A stretch of 64,000 bases of DNA, from NCBI RefSeq assembly GCF_018882125.1, contig NZ_JACVOZ010000001.1, positions 248,001 through 312,000 of the forward strand. The letters are read 5' to 3'. A program made the translations under genes and the position numbers. This DNA comes from Polynucleobacter sp. AP-Melu-500A-A1. Lineage in GTDB: Bacteria; Pseudomonadota; Gammaproteobacteria; Burkholderiales; Burkholderiaceae. This document shows positions 47,705-60,265 of the stretch, one piece after another. The notes below the pieces were generated by a model that saw nothing but the letters and a program-made list of their open reading frames with translations, did no database searches and was not told where the DNA came from. Within the stretch, counting starts at the first letter, position 1, and every line of letters begins with the position of its first letter.

Positions 47705-50700
47705 ATGAAAGCATTGCTCGATTTATTTAAGCAAACGCAGGGCGAAGAGCAGTTTGATGTCATCAAAATTGGTCTCGCATCTCCTGAAAAAATTCGCTCA
47801 TGGTCTTTTGGTGAAGTACGCAAACCAGAAACCATCAACTATCGGACTTTTAAGCCCGAGCGTGATGGCTTGTTTTGCGCCAAGATTTTTGGACCAACCA
47901 AAGACTACGAGTGCTTATGCGGTAAGTACAAGCGCTTAAAGTTCCGTGGCGTAATCTGCGAGAAGTGCGGCGTTGAAGTAACTCTCGCTAAAGTACGTCG
48001 TGAGCGCATGGGCCACATTGAGTTGGCAGCCCCTGTAGCACACATTTGGTTCTTGAAGTCCCTCCCATCCCGTTTGGGAATGGTTCTCGATATGACATTG
48101 CGTGATATCGAGCGCGTTCTTTACTTTGAAGCGTATGTAGTGGTTGATCCTGGCATGACTCCTGAAGGCGCGATGAAGCGCGGTCAGATCATGTCTGAAG
48201 ACGAATACATCGCTAAGACAGAAGAGTATGGTGACGGTGCATTTACCGCCATCATGGGCGCTGAGGGTATTCGCGATCTCTTGCGCTCGATTGATATCGA
48301 TCGTGAAGTAGAGACTATTCGTGCTGATTTAAAAGCTACTGGTAGCGATGCCAAGATTAAGAAATACGCTAAGCGCTTAAAAGTGCTTGAGGCGTTCCAA
48401 ACTTCAGGTATTAAGCCTGACTGGATGATCTTGGAAGTATTGCCAGTATTGCCTCCTGAGTTGCGCCCATTGGTGCCATTGGATGGCGGTCGCTTTGCTA
48501 CCTCCGATTTGAACGACCTCTATCGTCGCGTAATTAACCGTAACAACCGTTTAAAGCGTTTGTTAGAGTTGCGTGCGCCAGAGATCATCGTTCGTAACGA
48601 AAAACGCATGTTGCAAGAAGCGGTTGACTCATTGCTTGACAACGGTCGTCGCGGTAAGGCTATGACTGGCGCTAACAAGCGTCCGCTCAAGTCCTTGGCT
48701 GAGATGATTAAAGGTAAGAGTGGTCGCTTCCGTCAAAACTTGTTGGGTAAACGCGTTGACTACTCTGGTCGTTCAGTCATTGTGGTTGGCCCTACATTGA
48801 AATTGCATCAGTGCGGCTTACCAAAATTGATGGCCTTAGAGTTATTCAAGCCATTCATTTTCAACAAGCTGGAGACTTTAGGAATTGCAACCACGATTAA
48901 GGCTGCGAAGAAAGAAGTTGAAAGCCAGACTCCGATTGTTTGGGACATTCTCGAAGAAGTGATTCGTGAACATCCAATCATGTTGAACCGTGCTCCTACA
49001 TTGCACCGCCTCGGCATCCAGGCTTTCGAGCCAATGCTGATTGAAGGTAAAGCGATCCAATTGCATCCATTAGTTTGCGCGGCATTTAACGCTGACTTTG
49101 ACGGTGACCAAATGGCGGTTCACGTTCCTTTGTCGCTCGAAGCGCAAATGGAAGCGCGTACATTGATGTTGGCTTCGAACAACGTATTGTTCCCAGCTAA
49201 CGGCGAGCCATCGATCGTTCCTTCTCAGGACGTGGTGTTGGGTCTCTACTACGCTACACGTGACAAGATCAACGGTAAGGGCGAAGGCATGGTTTTCGCT
49301 AACATTACTGAAGTAGTACGTGCATACGAAGCGGGTCAAGTTGAATTGGCTTCTCGTGTTGCTGTGCGTATTACTGAGTTTGAGATTGTGGATAAAAAAG
49401 CAGAGGGTGAGGCCCGTTTTGCTGAAAAAACCAAGATCTATCAAACTTCAGTTGGCCGCGCTATCTTGTCTGAGATTTTGCCTAAAGGCATGTCTTTCGA
49501 GGAAATCAACAAGCCTTTGAAGAAAAAAGAAATCTCACGCTTGATTAACACTTCATTCCGTAAGTGCGGATTGCGTGAAACCGTTATTTTTGCTGACCGC
49601 CTCTTGCAGTCTGGTTTCCGTTTGGCGACCAACGCTGGTATCTCAGTTGCGATCGACGATATGCTGATCCCAAGCTCTAAAGAGCGCATCATCACTGAGG
49701 CTTCTGCCAAGGTTAAAGAGTATGACAAGCAGTTCATGTCAGGCCTCGTAACCAATCAAGAGCGTTATAACAACGTGGTTGATATTTGGGGTGCTGCAGG
49801 TGACCAAGTTGGTAAGGCGATGATGGATGAGTTGTCACATGTTGACGTACTCGATCGCCATGGTAAAACTGTGCGTCAAGAATCCTTTAACTCCATCTAC
49901 ATGATGGCGGATTCTGGTGCGCGTGGATCTGCAGCGCAGATTCGTCAGTTAGCTGGTATGCGTGGTTTGATGGCAAAGCCTGATGGCTCCATCATCGAAA
50001 CTCCAATTACTGCGAACTTCCGTGAAGGTTTGAACGTATTGCAATACTTCATTTCTACACACGGTGCTCGTAAGGGTCTAGCGGATACTGCCTTGAAGAC
50101 GGCGAACTCGGGTTACTTGACACGTCGTTTGTGCGACGTTACTCAAGATCTCGTGGTGATCGAAGATGATTGCGGCGCTACGAATGGTGTAACCATGAAG
50201 GCGCTTGTTGAAGGCGGCGAAATTATCGAAGCATTGCGTGATCGTATTTTGGGTCGCGTATGCATTGGTGACATCGTTCATCCTGACACGCAAGAAGTGA
50301 TCGTCCCGAATGACACATTGCTTGACGAAGATCACGTTGATCAAATCGTTGCATTGGGTATCGACGAAGTTAAAGTTCGCACAGTATTGTCTTGCTTAAC
50401 TCGCTTTGGTTTATGCGCGAAGTGCTACGGACGTGATCTGGGTCGCGGTGGTTTGGTCAACGTTGGTGAAGCAGTTGGCGTGATCGCTGCTCAGTCCATC
50501 GGTGAGCCAGGCACACAGTTGACTATGCGTACCTTCCACATCGGTGGTGCGGCATCACGTGCATTGGTTGCAAGCAATATTGAAGCCAAATCAAATGGTG
50601 CACTGAAGTTCTCCGGCACGATGCGTGTTGTTAAAAACGCGAAGGGTGAGCAGATCGTGATTTCACGTTCTGGTGAAGCCTTGATCGTTGACGAGAATGG

Positions 50701-51967
50701 TCGTGAGCGCGAGCGTCATAAAGTGCCTTACGGTGCAACACTCTTGTTAAAAGAAGATGCAGTAGTCAAGGCCGGCGCAAGCTTGGCAACCTGGGATCCG
50801 TTAACACGTCCGATTATTTCTGAGTACGCTGGTATCGCTCGCTTCGACAACGTTGAAGAGGGTGTAACCGTTGCTAAGCAGGTAGATGAAGTTACTGGCC
50901 TCTCGACTTTAGTGGTGATTGACGGCAAGCGTCGCTCTGCAGCAAGCAAAGGCGTTCGCCCGATGATCAACTTAGTTGATGAAAAAGGTAACGAAGTAAT
51001 GATCGCCGGCACTGATCACCCAGTAAACATCGGCCTCCAAGTAGGTGCTTTAATTACAGTTAAAGATGGTCAAAAAGTTGAAGTTGGTGAGGTATTGGCG
51101 CGTATTCCAATCGAATCACAGAAGACTCGCGACATTACTGGTGGCTTGCCACGCGTTGCAGAATTGTTCGAAGCACGTTCACCAAAAGATGCTGCTGTAT
51201 TGGCGAAAGTTACTGGAACAGTTTCCTTTGGTAAAGAAACCAAAGGAAAGCAACGTTTGGTTATTACCGATATGGATGGTGAAGCCAATGAATTCTTGAT
51301 TCCTAAAGAGAAACAAGTTCTCGTTCATGACGGCCAAGTTGTGAACAAGGGCGAGATGATTGTGGAAGGCCCAGCCGATCCACATGACATCTTGACACTT
51401 AGAGGTATTGAAGAGTTGGCTATCTACATCGTAGATGAAGTTCAAGACGTTTACCGTCTGCAAGGCGTGAAGATTAATGACAAGCACATTGAAGTGATCG
51501 TGCGTCAGATGTTGCGTCGCGTGCAGATTACTGATGGTGGCGATACTGCCTACATTACCGGTGAGCAAGTTGAGCGCTCAAAACTCTATGATGCGAACGA
51601 TTTAGTGATTGCCGAAGGTAAGCGCCCAGCTCAATTTGAGAACGTATTACTGGGTATTACTAAAGCATCCTTGTCGACCGACAGCTTTATTTCAGCGGCT
51701 TCTTTCCAAGAAACCACCCGTGTATTGACCGAAGCCGCAATTATGGGCAAGACCGATACACTCCGTGGCCTCAAGGAAAACGTCATAATTGGTCGTCTGA
51801 TCCCTGCTGGTACCGGCTTGTCTTATCGCCGTGCACGTAAGGTTAGAGAGCAATTCGAGCGCGATCGCGCTCAAATGATTGCCGCTGAAGAGGAAGCAAT
51901 GGCTAACATGCCTGTAGAAATTGAGGCTGAAGTCGTTGCTCCTGCTGGGGAGGCTGATCCAAGCTAA
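47705..51967 (+). CDS. rpoC: RNA polymerase subunit beta'
   Basis: 1,420 aa from ATG 47705 ([11 protein letters not shown]). Zinc site [20 protein letters not shown] (near residues 70-90), catalytic NADFDGDQM (Mg-binding Asp triad), and trigger loop region. C-terminal zinc site from [13 protein letters not shown]. Ends in an acidic Ala/Glu tail. Confidence 0.98.
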   Translation: MKALLDLFKQTQGEEQFDVIKIGLASPEKIRSWSFGEVRKPETINYRTFKPERDGLFCAKIFGPTKDYECLCGKYKRLKFRGVICEKCGVEVTLAKVRRERMGHIELAAPVAHIWFLKSLPSRLGMVLDMTLRDIERVLYFEAYVVVDPGMTPEGAMKRGQIMSEDEYIAKTEEYGDGAFTAIMGAEGIRDLLRSIDIDREVETIRADLKATGSDAKIKKYAKRLKVLEAFQTSGIKPDWMILEVLPVLPPELRPLVPLDGGRFATSDLNDLYRRVINRNNRLKRLLELRAPEIIVRNEKRMLQEAVDSLLDNGRRGKAMTGANKRPLKSLAEMIKGKSGRFRQNLLGKRVDYSGRSVIVVGPTLKLHQCGLPKLMALELFKPFIFNKLETLGIATTIKAAKKEVESQTPIVWDILEEVIREHPIMLNRAPTLHRLGIQAFEPMLIEGKAIQLHPLVCAAFNADFDGDQMAVHVPLSLEAQMEARTLMLASNNVLFPANGEPSIVPSQDVVLGLYYATRDKINGKGEGMVFANITEVVRAYEAGQVELASRVAVRITEFEIVDKKAEGEARFAEKTKIYQTSVGRAILSEILPKGMSFEEINKPLKKKEISRLINTSFRKCGLRETVIFADRLLQSGFRLATNAGISVAIDDMLIPSSKERIITEASAKVKEYDKQFMSGLVTNQERYNNVVDIWGAAGDQVGKAMMDELSHVDVLDRHGKTVRQESFNSIYMMADSGARGSAAQIRQLAGMRGLMAKPDGSIIETPITANFREGLNVLQYFISTHGARKGLADTALKTANSGYLTRRLCDVTQDLVVIEDDCGATNGVTMKALVEGGEIIEALRDRILGRVCIGDIVHPDTQEVIVPNDTLLDEDHVDQIVALGIDEVKVRTVLSCLTRFGLCAKCYGRDLGRGGLVNVGEAVGVIAAQSIGEPGTQLTMRTFHIGGAASRALVASNIEAKSNGALKFSGTMRVVKNAKGEQIVISRSGEALIVDENGRERERHKVPYGATLLLKEDAVVKAGASLATWDPLTRPIISEYAGIARFDNVEEGVTVAKQVDEVTGLSTLVVIDGKRRSAASKGVRPMINLVDEKGNEVMIAGTDHPVNIGLQVGALITVKDGQKVEVGEVLARIPIESQKTRDITGGLPRVAELFEARSPKDAAVLAKVTGTVSFGKETKGKQRLVITDMDGEANEFLIPKEKQVLVHDGQVVNKGEMIVEGPADPHDILTLRGIEELAIYIVDEVQDVYRLQGVKINDKHIEVIVRQMLRRVQITDGGDTAYITGEQVERSKLYDANDLVIAEGKRPAQFENVLLGITKASLSTDSFISAASFQETTRVLTEAAIMGKTDTLRGLKENVIIGRLIPAGTGLSYRRARKVREQFERDRAQMIAAEEEAMANMPVEIEAEVVAPAGEADPS

Positions 51968-51977
51968 TTTGGTGTTT

Positions 51978-52001
51978 CTGGCCATTAATGGCCAGTTTTT
52001 T
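51978..52001 (+). terminator. Intrinsic terminator after rpoC
   Basis: Palindromic CTGGCCATTAATGGCCAG (51978-51995) followed by TTTTTT. It ends the rplJL-rpoBC transcript ten bases after the rpoC stop. Confidence 0.85.
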
Positions 52002-52011
52002 CCCTATTTGG

Positions 52012-52040
52012 TTGACGGAAAAGGCTGGCCAGGCTAGAAT
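52012..52040 (+). promoter_or_regulatory. sigma70 promoter of rpsL operon
   Basis: TTGACG (52012-52017), 17-base spacer, TAGAAT (52035-52040), about 105 bases before rpsL and just after the terminator. Confidence 0.8.
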
Positions 52041-52144
52041 GCTGAGTTCTACTGATTCAGAAGAAGGTCTTTTTGACCTAGAAATTCTCTAAGTCATTGA
52101 TTTTCTTGAAGAAAGCAACAAAGAATTACTAACCGAGCTATTTT

Positions 52145-52525
52145 ATGCCAACAATTAATCAATTAATACGCAAGCCAAGATCAAGGCTTACCGTTAAAAG
52201 CAAGAGCCCTGCGCTGCAAAACAGCCCGCAGCGCCGTGGTGTTTGTACGCGCGTGTACACAACCACTCCTAAAAAGCCTAACTCTGCGCTGCGTAAAGTA
52301 GCTAAAGTTCGCTTAACCAATGGTTTTGAAGTGATTTCATACATTGGTGGTGAAGGCCATAACCTCCAAGAACACTCAGTAGTGTTAATCCGTGGTGGTC
52401 GAGTAAAGGATTTGCCAGGTGTTCGTTACCATATCGTTCGCGGTTCGCTTGACTTGCAAGGTGTTAAAGACCGCAAGCAATCACGCTCCAAGTACGGTGC
52501 TAAGCGTGCTAAGAAAGCAGCTTAA
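52145..52525 (+). CDS. rpsL: 30S ribosomal protein S12
   Basis: 126 aa. [11 protein letters not shown] and [12 protein letters not shown] carry the two lysines (K43, K88 in E. coli numbering) whose change gives streptomycin resistance; both are wild type. First gene of the rpsL-rpsG-fusA-tuf operon. Confidence 0.98.
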   Translation: MPTINQLIRKPRSRLTVKSKSPALQNSPQRRGVCTRVYTTTPKKPNSALRKVAKVRLTNGFEVISYIGGEGHNLQEHSVVLIRGGRVKDLPGVRYHIVRGSLDLQGVKDRKQSRSKYGAKRAKKAA

Positions 52526-52698
52526 TTTTTAAGAATTAAGCAGTAGCAGATTTTGTATTAAGTCATTGTTTGTCAGACTCAAAAGGCAAGTAAGTGGTTG
52601 TTCCGTTTAGAGCTTGATGTATTTCAATCTGTAAATAGTAGGACAACCGGAGTGGGTGATCTATGTGGATCGCCCCTAACTGAACTGAAGGAGTAGTT
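52526..52698 (+). promoter_or_regulatory. rpsL-rpsG intercistronic region, candidate S7 site
   Basis: 173 bases without a gene, longer than the roughly 100 in E. coli. Complementary arms 52596-52604 and 52641-52648 (one bulge) and a hairpin 52654-52661 with 52668-52675 precede the ribosome site GAAGGAG. In E. coli S7 binds this gap and represses; the same use is inferred. Confidence 0.45.
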
Positions 52699-53169
52699 AT
52701 GCCACGTCGTCGTGAAGTTCCCAAACGGGAAATTTTGCCGGATCCAAAATTCGGTAATGTAGAAGTAGCTAAATTCATGAACGTCCTCATGCTGGACGGC
52801 AAGAAATCGGTTGCAGAGCGTATCGTTTACGGTGCCTTCGATCACATCGAGAAAAAAGCAAATAAAGAGCCACTCGAAGTTTTTTCAACCGCTATGGGCA
52901 ATGTTAAGCCAATGGTTGAGGTGAAGAGTCGTCGTGTTGGTGGCGCTAACTATCAAGTTCCTGTTGAAGTTCGTCCATCACGCCGTTCTGCTTTGGCAAT
53001 GCGTTGGGTACGCGAAGCTGCTAAAAAGCGCGGCGAAAAATCGATGGCTCAACGTTTAGCCAACGAATTATTAGAAGCTGCAGAAGGTCGCGGCGGAGCA
53101 ATGAAGAAGCGTGAAGAAGTACACCGTATGGCAGAAGCTAATAAAGCTTTCTCACATTTCCGCTTCTAA
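52699..53169 (+). CDS. rpsG: 30S ribosomal protein S7
   Basis: 156 aa. [21 protein letters not shown]-terminus, [20 protein letters not shown]-like central segment (here [15 protein letters not shown]), and [15 protein letters not shown]. Normal length; nucleates the 30S head. Confidence 0.98.
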   Translation: MPRRREVPKREILPDPKFGNVEVAKFMNVLMLDGKKSVAERIVYGAFDHIEKKANKEPLEVFSTAMGNVKPMVEVKSRRVGGANYQVPVEVRPSRRSALAMRWVREAAKKRGEKSMAQRLANELLEAAEGRGGAMKKREEVHRMAEANKAFSHFRF

Positions 53170-53196
53170 TTAAATAGCAAAGAAAAGGCACCAACA

Positions 53197-55299
53197 GTGG
53201 CACGTAAAACTCCAATCGACAGATATCGCAATATTGGTATCTCTGCGCACATTGACGCGGGCAAGACCACGACTACAGAACGTGTTTTGTTCTATACCGG
53301 TGTAAACCATAAAATTGGTGAAGTTCATGATGGCGCAGCCACTATGGACTGGATGGAGCAAGAGCAAGAGCGTGGCATCACGATTACATCTGCTGCTACT
53401 ACTACTTTCTGGAAGGGGATGGCCGGTAATTTCCCCGAGCACCGTATCAATATTATTGATACCCCAGGACACGTAGACTTCACTATTGAGGTCGAGCGCT
53501 CAATGCGCGTTTTGGATGGCGCTTGCATGGTTTACTGTGCGGTAGGTGGCGTGCAACCTCAATCAGAAACTGTTTGGCGTCAAGCTAACAAGTATCAAGT
53601 TCCCCGTTTGGCTTTCGTAAACAAGATGGATCGTACTGGCGCAAACTTCTTTAAAGTTTATGACCAGATGAAGGCTCGTCTAAAGGCGAACCCAATCTTG
53701 ATCCAAATTCCAATTGGCGCCGAAGAAAACTTCAAAGGCGTTGTTGACTTGGTCAAAATGAAAGCCATCTACTGGGATGAGGCTTCACAGGGCACTAAAT
53801 TTAGCTACGAAGAAATTCCCGCTGAATTACAAGCGTCTGCTGAAGAGTGGCGTGAGAAGCTACTTGAAGCAGCCGCCGAGAGCTCGGAAGAATTGATGGA
53901 AAAGTACCTCGGTGGCGAAGCGCTGACCGAAGAAGAAATTAAGGGGGCATTGCGTCAACGCACGATTGCCAATGAAATCATTCCGATGATGTGTGGAACT
54001 GCTTTCAAAAACAAAGGCGTTCAAGCGATGTTGGATGCAGTGGTTGAATTATTGCCTTCCCCATTAGATGTGCCACCAGTTCCTTGTGAATTGGAAGATG
54101 GAACTCCTACTACGCGTAAAGCTGCAGATGATGAGAAATTCTCTGCATTGGCATTTAAGATCATGACTGACCCGTTTGTTGGCCAGCTTATTTTCTTCCG
54201 TGTTTACTCTGGAATGATGAAGTCAGGCGACACAATCTATAACCCAATTAAGGGTAAGAAAGAACGCGTTGGTCGTTTACTGCAGATGCATGCAAATCAA
54301 CGCGAAGAAATTAAAGAAGTCTATGCGGGCGATATCGCTGCTGCGGTTGGTCTGAAAGATGCAACTACTGGCGAAACATTATGTGATCCAGATAGCATCG
54401 TGATTTTGGAGCGCATGGTATTCCCAGAGCCAGTGATTTCCCAGGCAGTTGAGCCAAAGACTAAGCCTGACCAAGAAAAAATGGGTCTTGCTTTGAATCG
54501 CTTGGCACAAGAAGATCCATCTTTCCGAGTTAAAACGGATGAAGAATCAGGCCAAACTATTATTTCCGGAATGGGCGAGCTCCATTTGGAAATTTTGGTT
54601 GATCGTATGCGTCGTGAATTTGGTGTCGAGGCAACTGTTGGTAAGCCACAGGTTGCCTATCGCGAAACAATTCGTAAAGTTTGCGAAGAGATTGAAGGCA
54701 AGTTTGTAAAGCAGTCTGGTGGACGCGGTCAATATGGCCACGTTGTACTAAAGCTTGAGCCACAAGAACCAGGCAAAGGTTTTGAATTCATTGACGCGAT
54801 TAAGGGCGGTGTGGTTCCACGTGAATATATTCCTGCAGTAGAAAAAGGGATTCGCGAAACATTGAACTCTGGTATTTTGGCTGGCTATCCAGTAGTAGAT
54901 ATCAAGGCAACATTGTTCTTCGGTTCATACCATGACGTTGACTCCAATGAAAACGCATTTAAGATGGCGGGTTCGATGGCGTTCAAAGACGGTATGCGTA
55001 AAGCATCCCCAGTGCTGCTTGAGCCGATGATGGCGGTTGAAGTTGAAACACCAGAGGATTTCATGGGTAACGTAATGGGTGACCTCTCATCACGTCGCGG
55101 TATTTTGCAAGGTATGGATGACATTCCTGGCGGTGGCAAGATCGTACGCGCTGAAGTGCCATTAGCAGAGATGTTTGGTTATTCAACTGGCTTGCGCTCG
55201 TTGACCCAGGGTCGCGCTACCTACACCATGGAATTTAAGCATTACACAGAAGCACCTAAAAACGTAGCTGAAGCAGTAATGGCTGCTAAAGCGAAGTAA
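53197..55299 (+). CDS. fusA: Elongation factor G
   Basis: 700 aa translocase GTPase. GTG start at 53197. G1 [15 protein letters not shown], switch [13 protein letters not shown]3 DTPGHVDF, G4 NKMDRTGA, then domains II-V with GMGELHLEI. Five domains, full length. Confidence 0.98.
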   Translation: MARKTPIDRYRNIGISAHIDAGKTTTTERVLFYTGVNHKIGEVHDGAATMDWMEQEQERGITITSAATTTFWKGMAGNFPEHRINIIDTPGHVDFTIEVERSMRVLDGACMVYCAVGGVQPQSETVWRQANKYQVPRLAFVNKMDRTGANFFKVYDQMKARLKANPILIQIPIGAEENFKGVVDLVKMKAIYWDEASQGTKFSYEEIPAELQASAEEWREKLLEAAAESSEELMEKYLGGEALTEEEIKGALRQRTIANEIIPMMCGTAFKNKGVQAMLDAVVELLPSPLDVPPVPCELEDGTPTTRKAADDEKFSALAFKIMTDPFVGQLIFFRVYSGMMKSGDTIYNPIKGKKERVGRLLQMHANQREEIKEVYAGDIAAAVGLKDATTGETLCDPDSIVILERMVFPEPVISQAVEPKTKPDQEKMGLALNRLAQEDPSFRVKTDEESGQTIISGMGELHLEILVDRMRREFGVEATVGKPQVAYRETIRKVCEEIEGKFVKQSGGRGQYGHVVLKLEPQEPGKGFEFIDAIKGGVVPREYIPAVEKGIRETLNSGILAGYPVVDIKATLFFGSYHDVDSNENAFKMAGSMAFKDGMRKASPVLLEPMMAVEVETPEDFMGNVMGDLSSRRGILQGMDDIPGGGKIVRAEVPLAEMFGYSTGLRSLTQGRATYTMEFKHYTEAPKNVAEAVMAAKAK

Positions 55300-55350
55300 T
55301 TTACCCACATTATTTTGAATATTGACTAGCTAAAGAAAGCAGACAAAAAA

Positions 55351-56541
55351 ATGGCAAAAGAAAAATTCGAGCGGACAAAACCGCACGTAAACGTAGGCAC
55401 CATCGGTCACGTTGACCACGGTAAAACTACTTTGACAGCAGCAATTGCAACTGTGCTCTCAAAGCAATTTGGTGGCGAAGCGAAAGCTTACGATCAGATC
55501 GATGCTGCTCCTGAAGAAAAAGCACGTGGTATTACGATTAATACTGCGCACGTGGAGTATGAGACTGCAAATCGTCACTATGCTCACGTTGATTGCCCAG
55601 GACATGCTGACTACGTCAAGAACATGATTACCGGTGCTGCTCAGATGGACGGCGCAATTTTAGTGTGCTCTGCTGCTGACGGCCCAATGCCACAAACGCG
55701 TGAGCACATCCTCTTGGCACGCCAAGTAGGCGTTCCTTACATCGTCGTTTTCTTAAATAAGTGCGACATGGTAGATGATGCTGAATTGTTAGAGCTCGTT
55801 GAAATGGAAGTGCGTGAGCTGTTGTCTAAGTATGACTTCCCAGGCGATGACACACCGATCATTCAAGGTTCTGCTAAATTAGCACTTGAAGGTGACGAAG
55901 GCCCATTGGGTAAAGAAGCCATTATGAAGTTGGCTGATGCACTCGATACTTACATCCCCACTCCAGAGCGCGCTATTGACGGTGCGTTCTTGATGCCAGT
56001 AGAGGACGTGTTCTCTATCTCTGGTCGCGGTACTGTAGTGACAGGCCGTATCGAGCGCGGTATCGTTAAGGTAGGCGAAGAGATTGAAATTGTGGGCATC
56101 AAACCCACCCTCAAAACCACTTGTACTGGCGTTGAAATGTTCCGCAAATTGCTCGACCAAGGTCAAGCAGGCGATAACGTTGGTATCTTGTTACGCGGTA
56201 CAAAACGTGAAGAAGTTGAGCGCGGCCAAGTATTGGCCAAACCTGGTTCAATCACTCCCCATACTCACTTTACTGCCGAGGTTTACATCTTAGGTAAAGA
56301 TGAAGGTGGTCGTCATACCCCATTCTTTAACAACTATCGTCCTCAGTTTTACTTCCGTACTACGGACGTAACGGGTTCAATCGAGTTGCCAAAAGATAAA
56401 GAAATGGTGATGCCTGGTGATAATGTCACGATTACTGTAAAACTCATCGCGCCAATTGCGATGGAAGAAGGTTTACGTTTTGCGATCCGTGAAGGTGGCC
56501 GTACTGTTGGCGCCGGCGTGGTTGCAAAGATTTTGGCTTAA
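55351..56541 (+). CDS. tuf: Elongation factor Tu, copy 2
   Basis: 396 aa, protein identical to copy 1, and on inspection the nucleotide sequence appears identical too. Sits after fusA as tufA does in E. coli. The homology begins a few bases before the ATG and ends shortly after the stop, so only the gene itself is homogenised. It is a direct repeat of copy 1, 16.8 kb away. Confidence 0.99.
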   Translation: MAKEKFERTKPHVNVGTIGHVDHGKTTLTAAIATVLSKQFGGEAKAYDQIDAAPEEKARGITINTAHVEYETANRHYAHVDCPGHADYVKNMITGAAQMDGAILVCSAADGPMPQTREHILLARQVGVPYIVVFLNKCDMVDDAELLELVEMEVRELLSKYDFPGDDTPIIQGSAKLALEGDEGPLGKEAIMKLADALDTYIPTPERAIDGAFLMPVEDVFSISGRGTVVTGRIERGIVKVGEEIEIVGIKPTLKTTCTGVEMFRKLLDQGQAGDNVGILLRGTKREEVERGQVLAKPGSITPHTHFTAEVYILGKDEGGRHTPFFNNYRPQFYFRTTDVTGSIELPKDKEMVMPGDNVTITVKLIAPIAMEEGLRFAIREGGRTVGAGVVAKILA

Positions 56542-56676
56542 GTAGTAAATAGATTTAAGGCTGTAGAAGTAAATAATATTTAGCGGTTTGCTAACCCGGT
56601 GACATCAGTGCTGCTGATGTCACCGTGCTCTTTAGATGTATAACGTGGCAGCACCACAACGCTCTTTGGAATTAAT
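56542..56676 (+). promoter_or_regulatory. rpsJ leader with perfect 12-bp hairpin
   Basis: Stem 56597-56608 with 56614-56625, 5-base loop, no U-run behind it. It is the strongest structure between tuf and the S10 operon and could be a leader structure; L4 control of the E. coli S10 leader is the only known parallel and the structures are not obviously alike. Confidence 0.45.
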
Positions 56677-56988
56677 ATGCAAAACCAAAAAATTCGTATT
56701 CGCCTTAAAGCATTTGATTACCGTTTGATCGACCAGTCTGCAGCTGAAATTGTTGATACAGCTAAGCGTACTGGTGCAGTTGTTAAGGGTCCGGTACCTT
56801 TGCCAACACGTATCGAGCGTTTTGATATCTTGCGTTCACCCCACGTGAACAAGACATCTCGTGATCAGTTAGAGATCCGCACCCATCTTCGTTTGATGGA
56901 TATCGTTGATCCTACAGAGAAAACGGTAGATGCTTTGATGAAATTAGATCTCCCAGCAGGTGTGGACGTCGAAATTAAGTTGCAATAA
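56677..56988 (+). CDS. rpsJ: 30S ribosomal protein S10
   Basis: 103 aa ([20 protein letters not shown]... [12 protein letters not shown]). Also NusE, a partner of NusB at boxA. Head of the S10 operon, but a promoter lies after it. Confidence 0.98.
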   Translation: MQNQKIRIRLKAFDYRLIDQSAAEIVDTAKRTGAVVKGPVPLPTRIERFDILRSPHVNKTSRDQLEIRTHLRLMDIVDPTEKTVDALMKLDLPAGVDVEIKLQ

Positions 56989-57011
56989 ATAGTTGTTTCT
57001 TGACTATTTGC

Positions 57012-57040
57012 TTGTCAAGAACGGGTTTTCTGGATAGAAT
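57012..57040 (+). promoter_or_regulatory. sigma70 promoter ahead of rplC
   Basis: TTGTCA (57012-57017), 17-base spacer, TAGAAT (57035-57040). About 145 bases before rplC, so the operon has its own start after rpsJ. Confidence 0.75.
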
Positions 57041-57185
57041 CTAAGGCTTCGCTCAATTATTCGGGCGAAATTCAAAGTTATATCAGCACTAAAAACGTTG
57101 TAAGTTATTGATTTAGAAGTACTTTTACTTGTAAATCACTTAAATTAATTTTGCCGACCAATCGAAGTCGGCGTGGAGCATGAAT

Positions 57186-57842
57186 ATGAGCTTAGGCTTA
57201 ATCGGCCGCAAGGTCGGCATGACCCGTCTTTTTACGGACGAAGGGGATTCAATCCCTGTGACCGTGATCGACGTGAGCGACAACAGAATCGCTCAAATCA
57301 AGACCCAGGCAACTGATGGCTATGATGCTATTCAGTTGGCTCATGGAACACGTAGAGCTACTCGCGTTACTAAATCAATGGCTGGTCACTTTGCTAAAGC
57401 AGGTGTGATGGCCGGTAATGGGCTTAACGAATTTCGTTTAGATGCAGCAAAAATTGCAGAAATGACTCCAGGACAAGTTATACCTGCTGACACTGCATTT
57501 ACTGCTGGTCAAAAAGTAGACGTTCAGGGCGTTTCTATCGGTAAGGGTTACGCAGGTACCATCAAGCGTTATCACTTCGCTTCTGGTCGCGCATCCCACG
57601 GTAACTCGCGTTCACATAACGTGCCAGGCTCTATCGGTATGGCCCAAGATCCTGGCCGTGTTTTCCCAGGTAAGCGCATGACTGGCCACCTTGGTGACGT
57701 TACTAAAACAGTACAAAATTTAGTCATCGCACGCATTGATGCAGAACGCAATCTCATCATGGTTAAAGGTGCTATTCCAGGTGCTCCGGGCGGTAAAGTA
57801 ATTGTTACTCCAGCGGTGAAGACACCGTTGAAGAAGAAATAA
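57186..57842 (+). CDS. rplC: 50S ribosomal protein L3
   Basis: 218 aa. [16 protein letters not shown] start at ATG 57186, seven bases after GGAG 57175-57178; the ATG at 57180 would be too close. [30 protein letters not shown] in segments carries the peptidyl-transferase loop. Confidence 0.96.
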   Translation: MSLGLIGRKVGMTRLFTDEGDSIPVTVIDVSDNRIAQIKTQATDGYDAIQLAHGTRRATRVTKSMAGHFAKAGVMAGNGLNEFRLDAAKIAEMTPGQVIPADTAFTAGQKVDVQGVSIGKGYAGTIKRYHFASGRASHGNSRSHNVPGSIGMAQDPGRVFPGKRMTGHLGDVTKTVQNLVIARIDAERNLIMVKGAIPGAPGGKVIVTPAVKTPLKKK

Positions 57843-57853
57843 GGAGAGCGAAT

Positions 57854-58474
57854 ATGGAACTTAAGCTTCTCCAAGACAACGGTACTTTAGGTGCGGGCTT
57901 CCAAGCTTCACCAGAAGTATTCGAACGTGAATATAACGAAGCATTGGTACACCAAGTTGTAGTGGCTTACCAAGCAAATGCACGTAGTGGTAACCGTGCA
58001 CAAAAAGACCGTGAGCAAGTTAAGCACACCACCAAAAAACCTTGGCGTCAAAAGGGTACTGGACGTGCACGTGCTGGTATGAGCTCTTCCCCGCTGTGGC
58101 GTGGAGGTGGCCGTATATTCCCAAACTCTCCAGAAGAGAATTTCAGCCAAAAAGTAAACAAGAAAATGTACCGCGCTGGTATGAGATCTATTTTGTCTCA
58201 GTTAGCTCGTGAAGGTCGTTTGAATGTAGTTGATCAATTCAATCTCGATGCCCCTAAGACCAAAGAATTAGCTGACAAAGTTAAAGCAATGGGCTTGGAT
58301 TCAGTCTTGATCATCGTTGATCAGGTTAGCGAGAATTTGTTCTTGGCATCACGTAACTTGCATAAAGTTGCTGTATGCGAGCCACAGCATGCTGATCCTT
58401 TAGCTTTGGTTCAATACAAAAAAGTATTGGTTAGCAAAGCAGCGATTGCAAAAATTGAGGAGTTGCTGAAATGA
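57854..58474 (+). CDS. rplD: 50S ribosomal protein L4
   Basis: 206 aa. [18 protein letters not shown] is the extended loop lining the exit tunnel. Normal length. Overlaps rplW by 4 bases. Confidence 0.98.
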   Translation: MELKLLQDNGTLGAGFQASPEVFEREYNEALVHQVVVAYQANARSGNRAQKDREQVKHTTKKPWRQKGTGRARAGMSSSPLWRGGGRIFPNSPEENFSQKVNKKMYRAGMRSILSQLAREGRLNVVDQFNLDAPKTKELADKVKAMGLDSVLIIVDQVSENLFLASRNLHKVAVCEPQHADPLALVQYKKVLVSKAAIAKIEELLK

Positions 58475-58785
58475 GCCAAGTCCGTAAAAACGATCACAAT
58501 CTGATGAAGGTTCTGCTTGGACCGGTTATCTCTGAAAAAGCCACTATGGTCGCAGAGAAAAATGAACAAGTAGTTTTCCAAGTAGCTCGCGACGCAAACA
58601 AGCTTGATGTAAAACAAGCAGTTGAATTGCTCTTTAAAGTGCAAGTTGACTCAGTTCAAATCGTGAATCAAAAAGGTAAGCCTAAGCGCTATGGCCGTTT
58701 TGAAGGTCGTCGTGACCACACTAAGAAGGCCTATGTGAATTTGAAGCCAGGTCAAGAAATTAACTTTGAAGCGGAGGCGAATTAA
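58471..58785 (+). CDS. rplW: 50S ribosomal protein L23
   Basis: 104 aa, [22 protein letters not shown] and [16 protein letters not shown]. Trigger factor and SRP docking site near the tunnel exit. Confidence 0.97.
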   Translation: MSQVRKNDHNLMKVLLGPVISEKATMVAEKNEQVVFQVARDANKLDVKQAVELLFKVQVDSVQIVNQKGKPKRYGRFEGRRDHTKKAYVNLKPGQEINFEAEAN

Positions 58786-58787
58786 TC

Positions 58788-59618
58788 ATGCCTTTGATGA
58801 AGACAAAACCGACCTCACCAGGTCGTCGCTCAATGGTCAAGGTGGTCAATCCTGACCTCCATAAAGGTAAGCCTTTTGCACCATTGCTCGAGCCACAGTT
58901 TCAAAAAGCAGGTCGTAACAATAACGGCCACATCACTACCCGTCATAAAGGTGGTGGTCATAAGCATCACTATCGTGTTGTTGACTTCAAACGCAACGAC
59001 AAAGATGGTATTCCAGCAAAAGTTGAGCGCTTGGAATATGATCCAAACCGCAGTGCAAATATTGCATTGATCGTGTTTGCCGATGGCGAGCGTCGATATA
59101 TTCCTGCTGCCAAGGGCATGACTGTTGGCCAAGCCATCGTGAATGGATCTGAAGCCCCTATCAAATCTGGTAACAATTTGCCTATCCGTAATATTCCAGT
59201 TGGTAGTACGATTCACTGCGTAGAAATTTTGCCGGGCAAAGGTGCACAAGTTGCACGTTCTGCTGGTGGTTCAGCAGTACTGCTTGCTCGTGAAGGTGTA
59301 TACGCTCAAGTTCGCTTGCGCTCCGGTGAAGTTCGCCGAGTTCTGATTGAGTGCCGTGCCACTATTGGCGAAGTCGGCAACGAAGAACATAGCTTGCGTG
59401 TTATTGGTAAAGCGGGTGCAAATCGCTGGCGTGGTATTCGTCCAACCGTTCGCGGTGTGGCAATGAACCCAGTAGATCACCCACACGGTGGTGGTGAAGG
59501 TAAGACTGGTGAAGGCCGCGTACCTGTATCCCCATGGGGCACTCCAACTAAAGGTTATCGTACACGTCGTAATAAACGTACAACATCGATGATCGTTCAA
59601 CGCCGTCAAAAGCGCTAA
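58788..59618 (+). CDS. rplB: 50S ribosomal protein L2
   Basis: 276 aa. Contains [19 protein letters not shown] with the catalytic-core histidine, and [15 protein letters not shown] at the end. Full length. Confidence 0.98.
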   Translation: MPLMKTKPTSPGRRSMVKVVNPDLHKGKPFAPLLEPQFQKAGRNNNGHITTRHKGGGHKHHYRVVDFKRNDKDGIPAKVERLEYDPNRSANIALIVFADGERRYIPAAKGMTVGQAIVNGSEAPIKSGNNLPIRNIPVGSTIHCVEILPGKGAQVARSAGGSAVLLAREGVYAQVRLRSGEVRRVLIECRATIGEVGNEEHSLRVIGKAGANRWRGIRPTVRGVAMNPVDHPHGGGEGKTGEGRVPVSPWGTPTKGYRTRRNKRTTSMIVQRRQKR

Positions 59619-59638
59619 GCGATTAAGGAAAAATAGAT

Positions 59639-59917
59639 ATGACACGTTCAGCTAAAAAAGGCCCATTTTGCGAAGCCAGCTTGGTAAGTAAAGTTGAAAC
59701 CGCACAAGCCAACAAAGACAAAAAGCCGATTAAAACTTGGTCACGCCGTTCAACAATTCTGCCAGACTTTATTGGTCTGACAATTGCTGTTCATAACGGT
59801 CGTCAACACGTTCCGGTTTATGTATCAGAAAACATGGTGGGTCATAAGTTAGGCGAATTTGCCTTGACCCGTACTTTCAAAGGTCACGCTGCTGACAAGA
59901 AAGTAACGAAGAAGTAA
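59639..59917 (+). CDS. rpsS: 30S ribosomal protein S19
   Basis: 92 aa. [14 protein letters not shown] start, [19 protein letters not shown] core, [18 protein letters not shown]. Confidence 0.98.
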   Translation: MTRSAKKGPFCEASLVSKVETAQANKDKKPIKTWSRRSTILPDFIGLTIAVHNGRQHVPVYVSENMVGHKLGEFALTRTFKGHAADKKVTKK

Positions 59918-59927
59918 GGGGATGATG

Positions 59928-60257
59928 ATGGAAGTTAAAGCTATTCACAAGGGCGCTCGTATTTCTGCACAAAAAACACGTTTGGTCGCTGATCAAATTC
60001 GTGGTTTGCCGATTGCTCGCGCATTAAACATTTTGAACTTCAGCCCCAAGAAAGCTGCCTTCATTGTGAAAAAAGTAGTTGAGTCTGCAATGGCCAACGC
60101 TGAACACAATTCAGGTGCCGACATTGATGAGCTCAAAGTTGCAACAATTATTGTTGATAAAGGTACTTCTTTGAAGCGTTTTACCGCACGCGCTAAGGGT
60201 CGTGGCAATCAAATTGAAAAACAAACTTGTCACATTAGCGTGACCTTGAGTAACTAA
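59928..60257 (+). CDS. rplV: 50S ribosomal protein L22
   Basis: 109 aa from the third of three tandem ATGs (59922, 59925, 59928); AAGGGG ends at 59921, and family length favours the third, but the second is possible. [20 protein letters not shown] start. Confidence 0.93.
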   Translation: MEVKAIHKGARISAQKTRLVADQIRGLPIARALNILNFSPKKAAFIVKKVVESAMANAEHNSGADIDELKVATIIVDKGTSLKRFTARAKGRGNQIEKQTCHISVTLSN

Positions 60258-60265
60258 GGAAAGAT

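Noticed and set aside
55351-56541. Second tuf as an assembly duplication
   Set aside because: Different flanks (fusA/rpsJ versus tRNA-Thr/tRNA-Trp) match the two conserved tuf loci of proteobacteria.
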